Notes under the pieces: generated by a model
What the model was told of the DNA's origin: nothing
Databases searched by the model: none
Seen by the model: the letters and a program-made list of their open reading frames with translations, nothing else
Position numbers and translations under genes: made by a program
Part shown: positions 20,492-29,392 of the stretch, piece after piece
How positions within the stretch are numbered: position 1 is the stretch's first letter
How the letters are laid out: each line of letters opens with the position of its first letter
Origin: Mesorhizobium sp. PAMC28654
Lineage (GTDB): Bacteria; Pseudomonadota; Alphaproteobacteria; Rhizobiales; Rhizobiaceae
Direction: 5' to 3'
Length of the DNA: 64,000 bases
NCBI RefSeq assembly: GCF_020616515.1
Contig: NZ_CP085135.1
Location: 6,557,001 to 6,621,000 of the forward strand

Positions 20492-21727
20492 TCAGATCTT
20501 GGCGCGCACGGCGACGAAGGCGTCAACGGTGTGGTCGTTTTCGTCGATCACGGTCTTGATTGTCCGGGAAACATCGACCCGGAAGACGATGGCCATCGAC
20601 TTGGTGGCATCATAGGTCGCCTCGGCGTAGACGCCGTCCCTGCGCTCCTGGTTCTCGTAGAGCAGATTGTCCTTGACCTCGTAGAAGATGCCCGAACCCA
20701 CGCCAAGTTTCTCGCGCAGCTTGACGGCGACTTCCAGTTCCGCGCGCTGCAGCCACGAGGCCAGAGGATCGTCGCTGTTCGACGTCTCGTAGCGGCCGAA
20801 ATAGGTGCCCCGCAGCTCAAATCCGCGCGGCAGCGGCTTGGCAAGGGTCACCTGCCATGTCGGGCGCAGGCGCTCGTAGATGTCATCGGCGCCACGCAGG
20901 AACTGCGCCCCGAAAGCAAGACCCAGCGTCGATCCGTCGGCGGCCTTGTAGGCTGCTTCAGCGCGCAGCGTGTAGACGTTGAAGGGCAGGAACAGTGGCG
21001 GTGTTCCGATCTGCTCGACCGCGACCAGCAGGGCCGAGGCCGAGCCGCCGAAGGCGAGGCTGCCCAGGGTGCGGGTGATCCTGGCGGCGACCTGAAAATT
21101 GTTGCGGTCGGCATGAAGCTTTGTCGGCGCAATGAGATCATCCTGGAACTGCGTGTTGCCGAATTTTTCCAGACTGTCGGCGGCTTCGAGGATGAGCGAG
21201 GTGGCATGGCCGAGGTCAATGCCGAGTTGCGTCTGGGCGCCGAAAACCTGCTTGAACTCGCGTGTTCCCAGCACCAGCGATCCGATATCGAGATGATCCC
21301 CCGTATCCGAGACACGATAACTTAGCGACCCCCGCAACTCGATGCCCGGGGCAAGCTTGCGGAAAGCTTCGGCCGAGAGCCCAAGCTCCCGGTCGTCCTC
21401 GATCGAAGTATTGTCGTATCGCGATACCTGGAAGTCGGCGTGGACCTTTTCGTTTGAATCGTTGCCGCCCCATTGCTTGTCCAGGGACCCGCGCAGCAGC
21501 GTGTACCAGTCGGGGACGGGACGGTCGCTGTCCAGCGCGTTGCTGGTCCAGTGCCGCTCCAGACTCCCGGCGATTTCGGGATCCGTATTTGGGTCGGCGG
21601 CCGGATCAGCCCTAACCGTGGTGGCGGCGCAGGAGATCAGAAAGCCAAGGGCGGTGGCGTGAAGCAGTCGGCGGGAAAGCGGAGCGATCGTCTGTAGCGC
21701 AGCCGACCGGCGCTTTCGGGAAACCAT
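20492..21727 (-). CDS. Putative outer-membrane beta-barrel protein, function unknown
   Basis: A 411-residue protein with a basic N-terminus and a signal peptide (LHATALGFLISCAATTVRA). The mature part is rich in alternating hydrophobic/polar strands separated by charged turns (ELRGSLSYRVSDTGDHLDIG, YTLRAEAAYKAADGSTLGLA, FELRGTYFGRYETS). This periodicity and the exported state suggest an outer-membrane barrel. No porin or TonB motif is seen and the last residues (AVRAKI) lack the usual terminal aromatic. It is convergent with the small secreted protein. The call is structural only. Confidence 0.6.
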   Translation of the reverse strand: MVSRKRRSAALQTIAPLSRRLLHATALGFLISCAATTVRADPAADPNTDPEIAGSLERHWTSNALDSDRPVPDWYTLLRGSLDKQWGGNDSNEKVHADFQVSRYDNTSIEDDRELGLSAEAFRKLAPGIELRGSLSYRVSDTGDHLDIGSLVLGTREFKQVFGAQTQLGIDLGHATSLILEAADSLEKFGNTQFQDDLIAPTKLHADRNNFQVAARITRTLGSLAFGGSASALLVAVEQIGTPPLFLPFNVYTLRAEAAYKAADGSTLGLAFGAQFLRGADDIYERLRPTWQVTLAKPLPRGFELRGTYFGRYETSNSDDPLASWLQRAELEVAVKLREKLGVGSGIFYEVKDNLLYENQERRDGVYAEATYDATKSMAIVFRVDVSRTIKTVIDENDHTVDAFVAVRAKI

Positions 21728-21750
21728 GCTCCGCGCTCTCCGGACTTAAA

Positions 21751-21787
21751 CCCCTCCCGCCATGCGGGGGTGGCGCGGCGGGAGGGG
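21751..21787. repeat. Intergenic palindrome
   Basis: CCCCTCCCGCC (21751-21761) and GGCGGGAGGGG (21777-21787) form a perfect 11-bp stem with a 15-base loop. It lies in the 5' region of the outer-membrane protein gene and downstream of the SDR gene on the same strand, so it may be the SDR terminator. Its style also fits the dispersed palindromic repeats of these genomes. Confidence 0.5.
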
Positions 21788-21923
21788 CGGAGGTAAACCG
21801 CTGTGAAGCGGAAGGAACAGGCTTTTCTGCCTGCATCATCAATATGGCAGTAAACCGATAAGGTGAGTTTTCCGCTCAATGCACCTGCCGCGTGTATTCA
21901 ATTGCAGCTACTCGCGCGGACCG

Positions 21924-22796
21924 TCATGATCCACGCCCCATGAACGCCGCGAAAGCCTCCTTGTGGTCGGGATGCCAACGCGACAGAGCAGGGCGGTTTT
22001 CGATGACGTCGCCGATAGCCCAGGCCATACGTTTCTCGTCCATGGGCCGGGCCGCTTCATTGTCCGGGCACAGGATGTAGAAGTCGCCGCGAGCCAGCGC
22101 GCCCAGCATGAAATCCACGACCGGCTCGCCCGTCCAGGCGCCCGCCGGCTTTTCCGTCGCGCCTTCGGTAAGACCCGTATAGGTGAAGCCGGGAATGAGC
22201 AGATGCGCGGCCAGTTTCGCACCGGGTTCGTTGCGCAGCGCATGCGCCAGGCCTTCGGTGAAGGTTTTCACGCCGGCCTTCGATACATTATAGGCGAGGT
22301 TGCCGGGCGGCGTGGTGATGCCTTGCTTGGAGCCGGTGTTGATGATCAGCCCTGGGCCACCGGCAGCCAGCATGCGCGACGTGAAGGCCTCGACACCATG
22401 GATGACACCCCAGAAGTTGATGTCCAGCAGATGCTTCCAGGCATCGCGGTTTTCCCATGGCTTGCCGGGATTGTTGCCGACGCCGGCATTGTTCATCAGC
22501 AACGACACGCCGCCGAAGGCGCCGAATGCACGGTCCGCCAGGCGGTCGACCTCGTCGGCCCTGGAGACGTCGGTTGCGACGGCAAGCATGGCATCGTCGC
22601 CGGCGATCGCTGCGATGGCGCGGGAGGCCTCGTCGAGGCGGTCGCCACCAATGTCGGCGAGCACGATCTTCATGCCCATGAATGCCAGCCGCTTGGCGGC
22701 GGCAAGGCCAATGCCGCTGGCGCCGCCGGTGATGACGGCTGTATTGCCGCGGGCAAGTGCTGGCAGGGCGGTCTGAATGTCGGCGTCATCGGTCAT
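21924..22796 (-). CDS. Short-chain dehydrogenase/reductase (SDR)
   Basis: NAD(P)-dependent oxidoreductase of the classical SDR type, 290 residues. The cofactor loop TGGASGIG is at residues 23-30, NNAG at 102-105, and the catalytic Ser156, Tyr169 and Lys173 lie in NTGSKQG and YNVSKAG. The acidic residue after the second beta strand (LADIGG) favours NAD over NADP. The C-terminal extension (about residues 220-290) is longer than minimal SDRs. Substrate cannot be told from sequence or neighbours. Confidence 0.9.
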   Translation of the reverse strand: MTDDADIQTALPALARGNTAVITGGASGIGLAAAKRLAFMGMKIVLADIGGDRLDEASRAIAAIAGDDAMLAVATDVSRADEVDRLADRAFGAFGGVSLLMNNAGVGNNPGKPWENRDAWKHLLDINFWGVIHGVEAFTSRMLAAGGPGLIINTGSKQGITTPPGNLAYNVSKAGVKTFTEGLAHALRNEPGAKLAAHLLIPGFTYTGLTEGATEKPAGAWTGEPVVDFMLGALARGDFYILCPDNEAARPMDEKRMAWAIGDVIENRPALSRWHPDHKEAFAAFMGRGS

Positions 22797-22897
22797 GAGG
22801 GGATATTCCTGCTGGAGGTTGCGAACTTAGCGCGCCAAGAGCGCCGTGCAAGGCCGCATTGGTCGGTTCGGGTTGACCGCGCCAGCCGGCACTGTAC

Positions 22898-23215
22898 ATG
22901 CTGCGCTTCCAAGAGGAGTACCGCGGATTGACGGACTGGGTCGAAATCCTGAAAGAGCAGACGGCCACCGGCGACCAGATGGGCCGCGAAGTGCCGCAGA
23001 TGCTTGCCAATCCCGATATCAGTGAGGCGCAGGTGAGAACGCTGTTTTCGGCGCTCGAAAAACAGGCGGAGTTCGTCGAGAAATTGCGCATGGCGCTGGA
23101 GAAATTCGGCCATGATTTCTCGATCATCAAGGCGGCCGAGCGGCTGGAGGAGCGCTATGCGGACCTTGCCGCCGCGGTGGCGGAAAAGCTGAAGGCGATG
23201 CGAAAACCAAAGTAG
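22898..23215 (+). CDS. Conserved hypothetical protein, helical
   Basis: A 105-residue, mostly alpha-helical, charged protein without signal peptide or cysteines (DISEAQVRTLFSALEKQAEF and FSIIKAAERLEERYADLAAA are amphipathic). It is divergent from the SDR gene and ends eight bases before the convergent TMEM175-like gene. No recognisable ribosome site precedes the ATG, which lowers confidence in the exact start, but the coding periodicity is good and no competing frame exists. Function unknown. Confidence 0.6.
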   Translation: MLRFQEEYRGLTDWVEILKEQTATGDQMGREVPQMLANPDISEAQVRTLFSALEKQAEFVEKLRMALEKFGHDFSIIKAAERLEERYADLAAAVAEKLKAMRKPK

Positions 23216-23222
23216 GACAAAC

Positions 23223-23798
23223 CTACTTTTCGATCACCCGCGCGAAACGCCTGTCCGGCACAAGCCAGACCAGGGCGACCAGAACAAAGATCGCGACGCC
23301 GATCCACTGGCTGACAAAAGCCAGCGGGATGGCGGCGATATAGGCGGCCAAAGAAGCCCTGCCCTTGAAGTCGTGCCCCACCGCCCTGGCGAAAGCACTG
23401 TCGGCGCTATGCAGCCGGTGCAGCGCGGTGACGAGAATGGCATAGGCGGCGGCGCACAGGGCGAGGTCGAGACCGTAGACCGCGACCGGAACCCTGGCGA
23501 AATGGTTCTCGCCCATGAAGGCGGTGGTCACCGGCATCAGCGACAGCCAGAACAGAAGATGCAGGTTCGCCCACAGCACGCTGCCGTCGACGCGCTGCAC
23601 GGTGTGGAACATGTTGTGCAGATTGTTCCAGTAGATGCCGACATTGATGAAGGAGAGCACGTAGCACAGGAAGATCGGCCACTGTGGAATTAGAGCCGAG
23701 AAGTCCTCGCCCTCGGGCACTTTCAGGTCCAGCACCATGATGGTGATGATGATGGCGACGACGCCGTCGGTGAAAGCCTCGACCCGTCCCTTACCCAT
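23223..23798 (-). CDS. TMEM175 family (DUF1211) putative potassium channel
   Basis: Integral membrane protein of 191 residues with about six transmembrane helices. The N-terminal RVEAFTDGVVAIIITIMVLD contains the family hallmark R-x-x-x-FTDG-V-A-I that forms the filter region in bacterial TMEM175 potassium channels. The ATG at 23798 is preferred over a TTG at 23816 because GGGGAG lies just upstream of the ATG. Conductance is inferred from the family. It is divergent from the MFS gene. Confidence 0.85.
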   Translation of the reverse strand: MGKGRVEAFTDGVVAIIITIMVLDLKVPEGEDFSALIPQWPIFLCYVLSFINVGIYWNNLHNMFHTVQRVDGSVLWANLHLLFWLSLMPVTTAFMGENHFARVPVAVYGLDLALCAAAYAILVTALHRLHSADSAFARAVGHDFKGRASLAAYIAAIPLAFVSQWIGVAIFVLVALVWLVPDRRFARVIEK

Positions 23799-23892
23799 GG
23801 ATTCTCCCCTTGCCAATGGGGTTGAAGTTAAAAGAGGATTTCACGCAGCGCCATGGGCGAACGCAAACTTGTCAGGAGTGATCTCCGGCAGG

Positions 23893-23917
23893 GGAACGTG
23901 TCCTTCAACAAGGCGTT
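23893..23917 (+). promoter_or_regulatory. Probable EcfG (general stress) promoter for the MFS gene
   Basis: GGAAC (23893-23897), 16 bases, then CGTT (23914-23917) match the established alphaproteobacterial EcfG consensus GGAAC-N16/17-CGTT. The expected start of transcription would be about ten bases downstream, close to the MFS start codon at 23952. The element lies inside a longer open frame beginning at 23853, arguing against that start. Confidence 0.6.
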
Positions 23918-23951
23918 GAAGCTGCGATCCCCCGACAATCAAGAGATCAAG

Positions 23952-25160
23952 ATGACCGCGCACAGCATGGTCCGGACACACGACAGCGAGCTTGGCGGCG
24001 CGGCGGCAAGGGCGGTCGTCGCCGCAATGATCGCCGTGCTGTTCGCCGGCAGCACAGCGCTGACGCCGCTCTATATCATGTACAAGCAAGCGTTCGGCTT
24101 CTCGCAGATCACGCTGACCCTGATCTACGCAGTCTACGTAATCGGCAACCTGGCGGCGCTTTTGATGTTCGGTGGCGTGTCGGACGTAGTCGGCCGCCGG
24201 CCCGCCGCGCTGGCGGCAATGGCTGTGGCAGTCGTCAGCGCGCTGCTTTTCCTGGTCGCCGAAAATGTCGCAACTCTCGACATGGCCCGGATTCTCAGTG
24301 GACTGGCGATCGGCGTCGGCGCGGGAACCGGCACGGCATGGCTGACCGAACTCATCGAGACGCGAGACAAGTCGCGCGCCGCCACGATTGCCACCAGCAC
24401 CAATTTCCTGGGTCTCGGACTTGGCGCGTTGGGCGCGGGTTTGCTGGCCGAATACGCGCCATGGCCGCTCAGGCTCACTTTCGTCGTCAATCTGGCTGTG
24501 CTTGCCCTTGTCACGATATTGATCTGGCGCACGCGCGAGACTGTTTCTCGGCCTGGGAAACTAGCCGACATTTCGGTGCAGCCCAAGCTTTCCGTGCCCG
24601 GCAACGTTCGCGCCCGCTTCGTGGCGCCGGCGGTGACCGGCTTCGGCGCCATGGCACTGGTCGGATTCTACGCGGCGATTGCGCCGAGTATCCTGGCGCA
24701 GCAGCTCCATGTGACCAACCATGCGGTCGCCGGTGCGTTGTTCTTCGAACTGGCAATCGTGGCCGCCGTGACCATTGTGGCAACGACGCGCCTTTCCAGC
24801 CGTGTCACCATGTTTACAGCGCTGTTCCTGATGGTCCCGACGGTCGCACTGGTGGTGGCGGCACAATTCTTCGGCTCGATGGTCATCATGATCGCGGCAA
24901 CCGCCTGTTGCGGTATTGCCGCGGCGCTCGGCTATCGCGGCGGCCTGCAGGTGGTCAACCAGATCGCGCCTGCCGACAGGCGCGCCGAGGTGGTATCGGC
25001 CTTTTTCATCTGCTGCTTTTGCGGTAACGCGCTGCCGGTGATCGGTATCGGCATTCTGTCGAGCTGGACCACCGCGACGACGGCAAGCCTGGCCTTTGCC
25101 GGCATGATCACGATCTTTTCCCTGGTGGCTCTGGGATTCGGCGCAAAATATGCGCGGTGA
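23952..25160 (+). CDS. Major facilitator superfamily transporter
   Basis: Twelve-helix secondary transporter, 402 residues from the ATG at 23952. The loop between helices 2 and 3 shows the MFS signature GGVSDVVGRRPAAL. Helix 5 contains the GVGAGTGTAWLTEL stretch, and LSGLAIGVG resembles the drug-efflux motif. A start at 23853 adds 33 residues without coding character and would place a promoter-like element inside the gene. Substrate unknown; sugar or drug efflux types are the nearest by feel. Confidence 0.82.
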   Translation: MTAHSMVRTHDSELGGAAARAVVAAMIAVLFAGSTALTPLYIMYKQAFGFSQITLTLIYAVYVIGNLAALLMFGGVSDVVGRRPAALAAMAVAVVSALLFLVAENVATLDMARILSGLAIGVGAGTGTAWLTELIETRDKSRAATIATSTNFLGLGLGALGAGLLAEYAPWPLRLTFVVNLAVLALVTILIWRTRETVSRPGKLADISVQPKLSVPGNVRARFVAPAVTGFGAMALVGFYAAIAPSILAQQLHVTNHAVAGALFFELAIVAAVTIVATTRLSSRVTMFTALFLMVPTVALVVAAQFFGSMVIMIAATACCGIAAALGYRGGLQVVNQIAPADRRAEVVSAFFICCFCGNALPVIGIGILSSWTTATTASLAFAGMITIFSLVALGFGAKYAR

Positions 25161-25490
25161 GTTGCCGACGGGGTCCTATCGTCGTTCGCTGCTTGACGCA
25201 TTCGCCGGCGGGGTGGAGCGCGAATGAAGCACCCGGCGGACAAACCCTGTCCCAAGAAATTCCTCAACTATAAGACGGGAAACCCAAGTGGAAAGCTTCT
25301 GCAACGGATGGTGTCCCCGTTCACTTCTTGACTTTCCTTGCGCGTACCTCATCCTCTCGCAAATGCAGCCTGAGGCGCGCCCTATCGTCCGCGGGAACCC
25401 AAGGTCTGCCGCGTCGACATCCGGTCTTTCCGCCGGAACGGAAGCGCTGAAACAGCCGGCATTTTGCCGGCTGACGGAATGGAGGGACTG
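25161..25490. other. Gene-free stretch with a hairpin next to the SH3-gene ribosome site
   Basis: No gene is supported in these 330 bases. CAGCCGGC (25453-25460) and GCCGGCTG (25466-25473) form a perfect 8-bp stem with the loop ATTTT, ending seven bases before the GGAGGG that serves the next gene. Confidence 0.4.
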
Positions 25491-25904
25491 ATGAGATTTC
25501 GTCTGCTGCTTTGTATCGCGACCATCCTGGCCGCCATTTTCGGAACGTCTGCCGCCGCGTTCGCCTACGGCGCCCACACCACGACAAACCTCAATGTGCG
25601 CTCGGGGCCGGGAGCTGGCTACCATAAGGTCGCGACCTTGCCAGCCGGCGCCCGTGTCAATGTGCTTGGCTGCCAGCCGGGCTGGTGCAACATTCATCAT
25701 GGTGGCGTGCGCGGCTGGGTCAGTGCTGGCTATCTGCAACGTGCCCATGTCGTGCATCCGCCGGTCATCATCGTGCGCCCACCGCATCATCGGCCGCCGC
25801 ATTGGCAGCATCGTCCGCCGCACCATCGGCCTCCGCATCATCGCCCGCCGCACAAGCCGCGTCCCGGCAAATGCAAGATCGCGCCAGGCTTTTCGTGCAA
25901 GTAG
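25491..25904 (+). CDS. Secreted bacterial SH3 domain protein with His/Pro-rich tail
   Basis: 137 residues from the ATG at 25491, which has GGAGGG five bases upstream. A signal peptide (RLLLCIATILAAIFGTSAAAFA) is followed by an SH3_3 domain: TNLNVRSGPGAGYHKVATLP, VLGCQPGWCNIHHGGVRGWV. The tail is a run of HRPPH repeats (about residues 85-125) with a final two-cysteine motif CKIAPGFSC. The SH3 domain usually binds peptidoglycan or cell-wall partners; the His-rich tail could bind metal ions. Both are inference. It is free-standing. Confidence 0.85.
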   Translation: MRFRLLLCIATILAAIFGTSAAAFAYGAHTTTNLNVRSGPGAGYHKVATLPAGARVNVLGCQPGWCNIHHGGVRGWVSAGYLQRAHVVHPPVIIVRPPHHRPPHWQHRPPHHRPPHHRPPHKPRPGKCKIAPGFSCK

Positions 25905-26011
25905 CCTTGCGTGCGCCGGTTTCGGCGCCGTGCTGGATCGCATGAAGGAAAGGGGCCGCAATCACTTGCAGCCCCATTCCATTTCATAACCGATATAAGG
26001 CAAGTCGGGTT

Positions 26012-27493
26012 TCAGCCGTTCGGCGTCTCCGGCGCCATATTCGCTCGTCCGCGCGGCACGCCGAGGCCGGTGTCCGGTGGCTCGCCAGCGGCCGGCCTGT
26101 CCTCGATCATGTGCATGGTGCGCCAGCGGCCGAAGCGGTAGTAGGCGGCGGCCAGTATGAGCGAGCTGATCGAACCGGCCGGAAAGCTCCACCACAGCGC
26201 TTCCTCGCCGATATAGCCGCGCATGAAATAGGCAAAGCCGGTGCGCACGACGAGCACCGAGATCACCAGGATGATCAGCGGCGGCATGACCGCACCCGTG
26301 GCGCGCACGGTGGCGAACAGCACGATGGTGATGCCGAACAGGATGAACGACCAGGACGCGACATTGTTGATGTGGGCGGCGATGTCGATCGCGGCGCTGT
26401 CGCTTTTCAGGAACAGGCTGAGCACCGAACGGTCGAAGAACCAGAGCAGAGCCACCAGCGCGCCGGTCAGGACCAGGTTGAAGCCGACGCCGGAGGCAGC
26501 GATGCGGCCGATGCGGTCCCAGCGTCCGGCGCCGACATTCTGCGCCGCCATCGAGGAGACGGCGGCGCCGATGGCCAGCGCCGGCATCTGGATATAGGTC
26601 CAGAGCTGAGCGGCGATACCGTAGGCGGCGGCGACCTGAGAGCCGTAGGAATTGACGATGCCCATCACGGTCAGCGCGGCAGCCGAGATGACGATCATCT
26701 GCAGGCCCATCGGCACGCCCTTGAAGACGACGATGCGCAGCAAGGTCGGATCCGGCTTCAGCAGGGCCAGGTTGGCGCCGGCCAGCCGCAGCGGGTGTTT
26801 TCGCGCATAGAGCACGATCAGGATTGCGATCACGCTCACCGTCTGGCCGATCAGCGTCGAGGTCGCCGATCCGGCGATGCCGAGTTCGGGGAACGGGCCG
26901 ATGCCACGGATGAGCAGGGGATTGAGCACGATGTCGAGGACGACGGCGAGCGCCATGAAGAAAAAGGGCGTTCGCGAGTCGCCGGCGCCGCGCAACACCG
27001 TCATGACGAAGGACAGGAGATTCATCATCGGCACGGCGACAAAGATGATGCGCAGATAGGAGCGGGCCAGCGGCAAGGCATCGGGCGGCGTGCCAAGCGT
27101 CTTCAGGATGGCGTCAACCCAGATCCAGCCGCAGACCGCGAACACCACCGAGACGAGGAAGAAGAAGGTGGCGCTGGTGCCGACGATGCGGCGAGCCTCG
27201 GGCAGGTCGCGGGCGCCCACCGACTGCGCGACCAGGATGGTCGCCGCCATGCCGATGCCGAACACGGTGCCAAGGATGAGGAACAGCACCAGATTGGCGT
27301 TGGAGGTGGCGGTCAGCGCCGATTCGCCAAGGAAGCGTCCGACCCAGACGGCATTGATCGAACCGTTGAGCGATTGCAGCACGTTGGAGCCGAGCACCGG
27401 CAGGGCGAACATCAGCAGCGTGCGGGGGATCGGGCCGCTGGTCAGGTCGGCGGTGCGCCGACGCGTGGGCATCTTGTCGTCCATGGCGGGCAT
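26012..27493 (-). CDS. MATE family efflux transporter
   Basis: Cation-coupled multidrug exporter of the inner membrane, 493 residues, twelve hydrophobic helices in two related halves. The N-terminal PIPRTLLMFALPVLGSNVLQ and VWVGRFLGESALTATSNAN, and the mid-protein MAAQNVGAGRWDRIGRIA (first-half equivalent VAQSVGARDLPEARRIV), are typical of MATE/NorM proteins. An alternative start three codons in (27484) is possible. The C-terminus carries a short soluble tail. A long open frame on the opposite strand (26111-27523) is a GC-driven shadow. Confidence 0.92.
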   Translation of the reverse strand: MPAMDDKMPTRRRTADLTSGPIPRTLLMFALPVLGSNVLQSLNGSINAVWVGRFLGESALTATSNANLVLFLILGTVFGIGMAATILVAQSVGARDLPEARRIVGTSATFFFLVSVVFAVCGWIWVDAILKTLGTPPDALPLARSYLRIIFVAVPMMNLLSFVMTVLRGAGDSRTPFFFMALAVVLDIVLNPLLIRGIGPFPELGIAGSATSTLIGQTVSVIAILIVLYARKHPLRLAGANLALLKPDPTLLRIVVFKGVPMGLQMIVISAAALTVMGIVNSYGSQVAAAYGIAAQLWTYIQMPALAIGAAVSSMAAQNVGAGRWDRIGRIAASGVGFNLVLTGALVALLWFFDRSVLSLFLKSDSAAIDIAAHINNVASWSFILFGITIVLFATVRATGAVMPPLIILVISVLVVRTGFAYFMRGYIGEEALWWSFPAGSISSLILAAAYYRFGRWRTMHMIEDRPAAGEPPDTGLGVPRGRANMAPETPNG

Positions 27494-27507
27494 CTCGGCA
27501 AATGTGA

Positions 27508-27538
27508 ATCCGGCCCGCGATGATATCGCAGGCCGGAT
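27508..27538. terminator. Strong hairpin between phytase-like and MATE genes
   Basis: A 14-base arm at 27508-27521 and its partner at 27525-27538 pair with a single mismatch (27516 against 27530) around the loop GAT. Both flanking genes run on the minus strand, so it sits after the phytase-like gene and 15 bases before the MATE start. No T-run; a transcript end or leader structure. Confidence 0.5.
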
Positions 27539-27603
27539 GTAGATGCACCCTTGTGGAATAGAACCGTGGCCGAAAGGCGGGCTATTCGATCGTGCCAGAT
27601 CGA

Positions 27604-29094
27604 TTACTTCTTGTTCAGGCCGGGAAGCGTGACCTGATAGACCAGGAACATGGTGTCGACATCGGCCCCGTCCTCTGCCTTGTAGGGCGCGCCGACCTGG
27701 AAGCCGTCCTGCGCCAGGAAGTCGTTGTCATTGGCGACGAACAGGAAATAGTCATCTGGCAGTTTCGGGTCGAGGACGCTGGCGAGCGACATCGCCTCCC
27801 ACTTCTCCGAAAGGTTGTTGCGGTCGCTCGGCACGCCATTGTGCAGGCCGAAGCGGCCAAGCTCGGCATTGTCGTTGACGTCGATGAACGGCGTCAGCTT
27901 GGCTGATGTCACCGACGCGTCGACGACGCCCTTGGGTGCGACCGGCTTGTCCTTGTCGAAATCGGTGCCGGCAATGTCGGTGGCCCCGGATAGGTCGACA
28001 ATGTTGATCTGGCGATAGAGCGAGGTGTCGCCCTTCAGGCCCTGGCCATTGCCGCTGTCGCGCGCGATCATCAGGAAGGTCTGGTCCGACAGCGCCACGA
28101 TCTCGCTCTGCGCGGCGACCTTGGTCTTGCCCTTGGCGTCGGTGAATACCGGCAGCGGCACGACATATTCATGCGCCAGCTTCAGATGGGCCAGGTCGGA
28201 AGCGTCATAGACCAGCGCGCGCGTGTTCTGGCGCGTTGCCGGCGAATCGCCGCCATCCTGCCTGGTGGCCGACTGCAGCACCGCGATCAGGAACTTGCCG
28301 TCCGGCGTCATCGCCATGCCTTCGAGGCCCTGGTTGTTCTGGCGGCCGGTGTCGGGATCCTTCGGATCGGGCTCATCAGCACCCGGGCCGGGATTGTTCG
28401 AGGCAAAGTTCGGCACGCCCTTGCGCATCGGCACCAGCGCCGCCGGCGGTTGGGTCGCGGACAGAAGATGGCCGTCGGCGGAGAAGCGGTAGATGTTGGG
28501 GCCGTATTCGTCCGAGATGAACATCGAGCCGTCAGGCAGCCGCACGATCGCTTCGTTGTCGAGCGAGAGCTTGCCATTGTCGGCCTGCGGCAGCATCGGC
28601 ATGTCGCCGGTAGCCGCGCGCACGCCGTTGAGCGGATCGAGACCGGTGGCGTCAGTGCCCTTGTCATCGGTAAGCAGCATGGTGTCGGTGAGCTTGGCGG
28701 CGACGCCCGACTGTTCCTTGCCGGCGGCGGGTGCTGCGCCCGGCGCTACCGGAGCGAATTCGATGGCGATCGTGTTGAGGCGCGGGCGATAGTCGGTGGT
28801 GCCGGCGACATTGTAGCCGCGATCCGGCAGCAGCCAGAGCGAGCCCTTGTAGGCGCCCGCGTCGCGCGTCCAGCCGGCGGTGTCCACTGCCATGCCGGAG
28901 CCGGAACCGAAGGTCTCGCCGAACTTGTCGCGCTGGCTGGCCGGAATGCGACCCACGCCGACCAGTCCCTTGTTGACGAAACTGCTGTTGCCGATGGTGA
29001 CGGTGGTGTCGGCCGCTATGGCGGGCAGCGACATCGCTGACGTGGCCAGCGTGGCGGCGAGCAATCGCAGCGAAAATGAACGCAGGTGTTTCAT
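27604..29094 (-). CDS. Secreted esterase-like/phytase-like domain protein
   Basis: Exported protein of 496 residues. The start is taken at 29094, where the signal peptide begins (MKHLRSFSLRLLAATLATSA, cleavage near PAIAA); upstream codons to 29391 look non-coding. The mature part is a phytase-like beta-propeller: NEAIVRLPDGSMFISDEYGP, IYRFSADGHLL, GLEGMAMTPDGKFLIAVLQ and WEAMSLASVLDPKLPDDYFL. Members are annotated as esterase-like or phytase-like without firm substrates. Expected in the periplasm. It is divergent from the EncFtn-like gene, sharing a 298-base control region. Confidence 0.85.
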   Translation of the reverse strand: MKHLRSFSLRLLAATLATSAMSLPAIAADTTVTIGNSSFVNKGLVGVGRIPASQRDKFGETFGSGSGMAVDTAGWTRDAGAYKGSLWLLPDRGYNVAGTTDYRPRLNTIAIEFAPVAPGAAPAAGKEQSGVAAKLTDTMLLTDDKGTDATGLDPLNGVRAATGDMPMLPQADNGKLSLDNEAIVRLPDGSMFISDEYGPNIYRFSADGHLLSATQPPAALVPMRKGVPNFASNNPGPGADEPDPKDPDTGRQNNQGLEGMAMTPDGKFLIAVLQSATRQDGGDSPATRQNTRALVYDASDLAHLKLAHEYVVPLPVFTDAKGKTKVAAQSEIVALSDQTFLMIARDSGNGQGLKGDTSLYRQINIVDLSGATDIAGTDFDKDKPVAPKGVVDASVTSAKLTPFIDVNDNAELGRFGLHNGVPSDRNNLSEKWEAMSLASVLDPKLPDDYFLFVANDNDFLAQDGFQVGAPYKAEDGADVDTMFLVYQVTLPGLNKK

Positions 29095-29303
29095 GGACAA
29101 TATCCCTTTGATGACAAACGTGCCGATGGCTCGGCGAGATTGAAAGTGTTGCCTCGAAGAGCGGGTGGGGGCTCCCGCCTCGGAGGGGCGCCAATGCCCT
29201 TCCGCAAAACGATCTAGGGCGCGAACATGATAGCTGCGTGACAGGCTCCGCCCCGATCGAAGGGGACCCCGAAGCCTGACGAAGGCGCTGATCGCCAGGC
29301 GCC

Positions 29304-29328
29304 GGAACCATAGACACTTTGGCTCGTT
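29304..29328 (+). promoter_or_regulatory. Probable EcfG (general stress) promoter for the EncFtn-like gene
   Basis: GGAAC (29304-29308), exactly 16 bases, CGTT (29325-29328): a full match to the alphaproteobacterial EcfG consensus. The start codon is at 29393, leaving a leader of about 55 bases. The rest of the 29095-29392 spacer shows no gene. Confidence 0.65.
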
Positions 29329-29392
29329 GGAGCGTGACCCGATGCCGTTCGGGACGGAAACGGTGGTCATCGTCGCGAGAGGGAGAGACAAT

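Noticed and set aside
25750..25870. Repeat array in the SH3 gene (cgcatcatcgcccgccgcac units) as a possible CRISPR or tandem repeat
   Set aside because: The units are coding repeats for the His/Pro-rich tail, without spacers of constant length.
26111..27523. 470-codon open frame opposite the MATE gene
   Set aside because: Composition is Asp/Arg/His/Gln-rich with no fold signals; the opposite strand encodes a complete MATE transporter.
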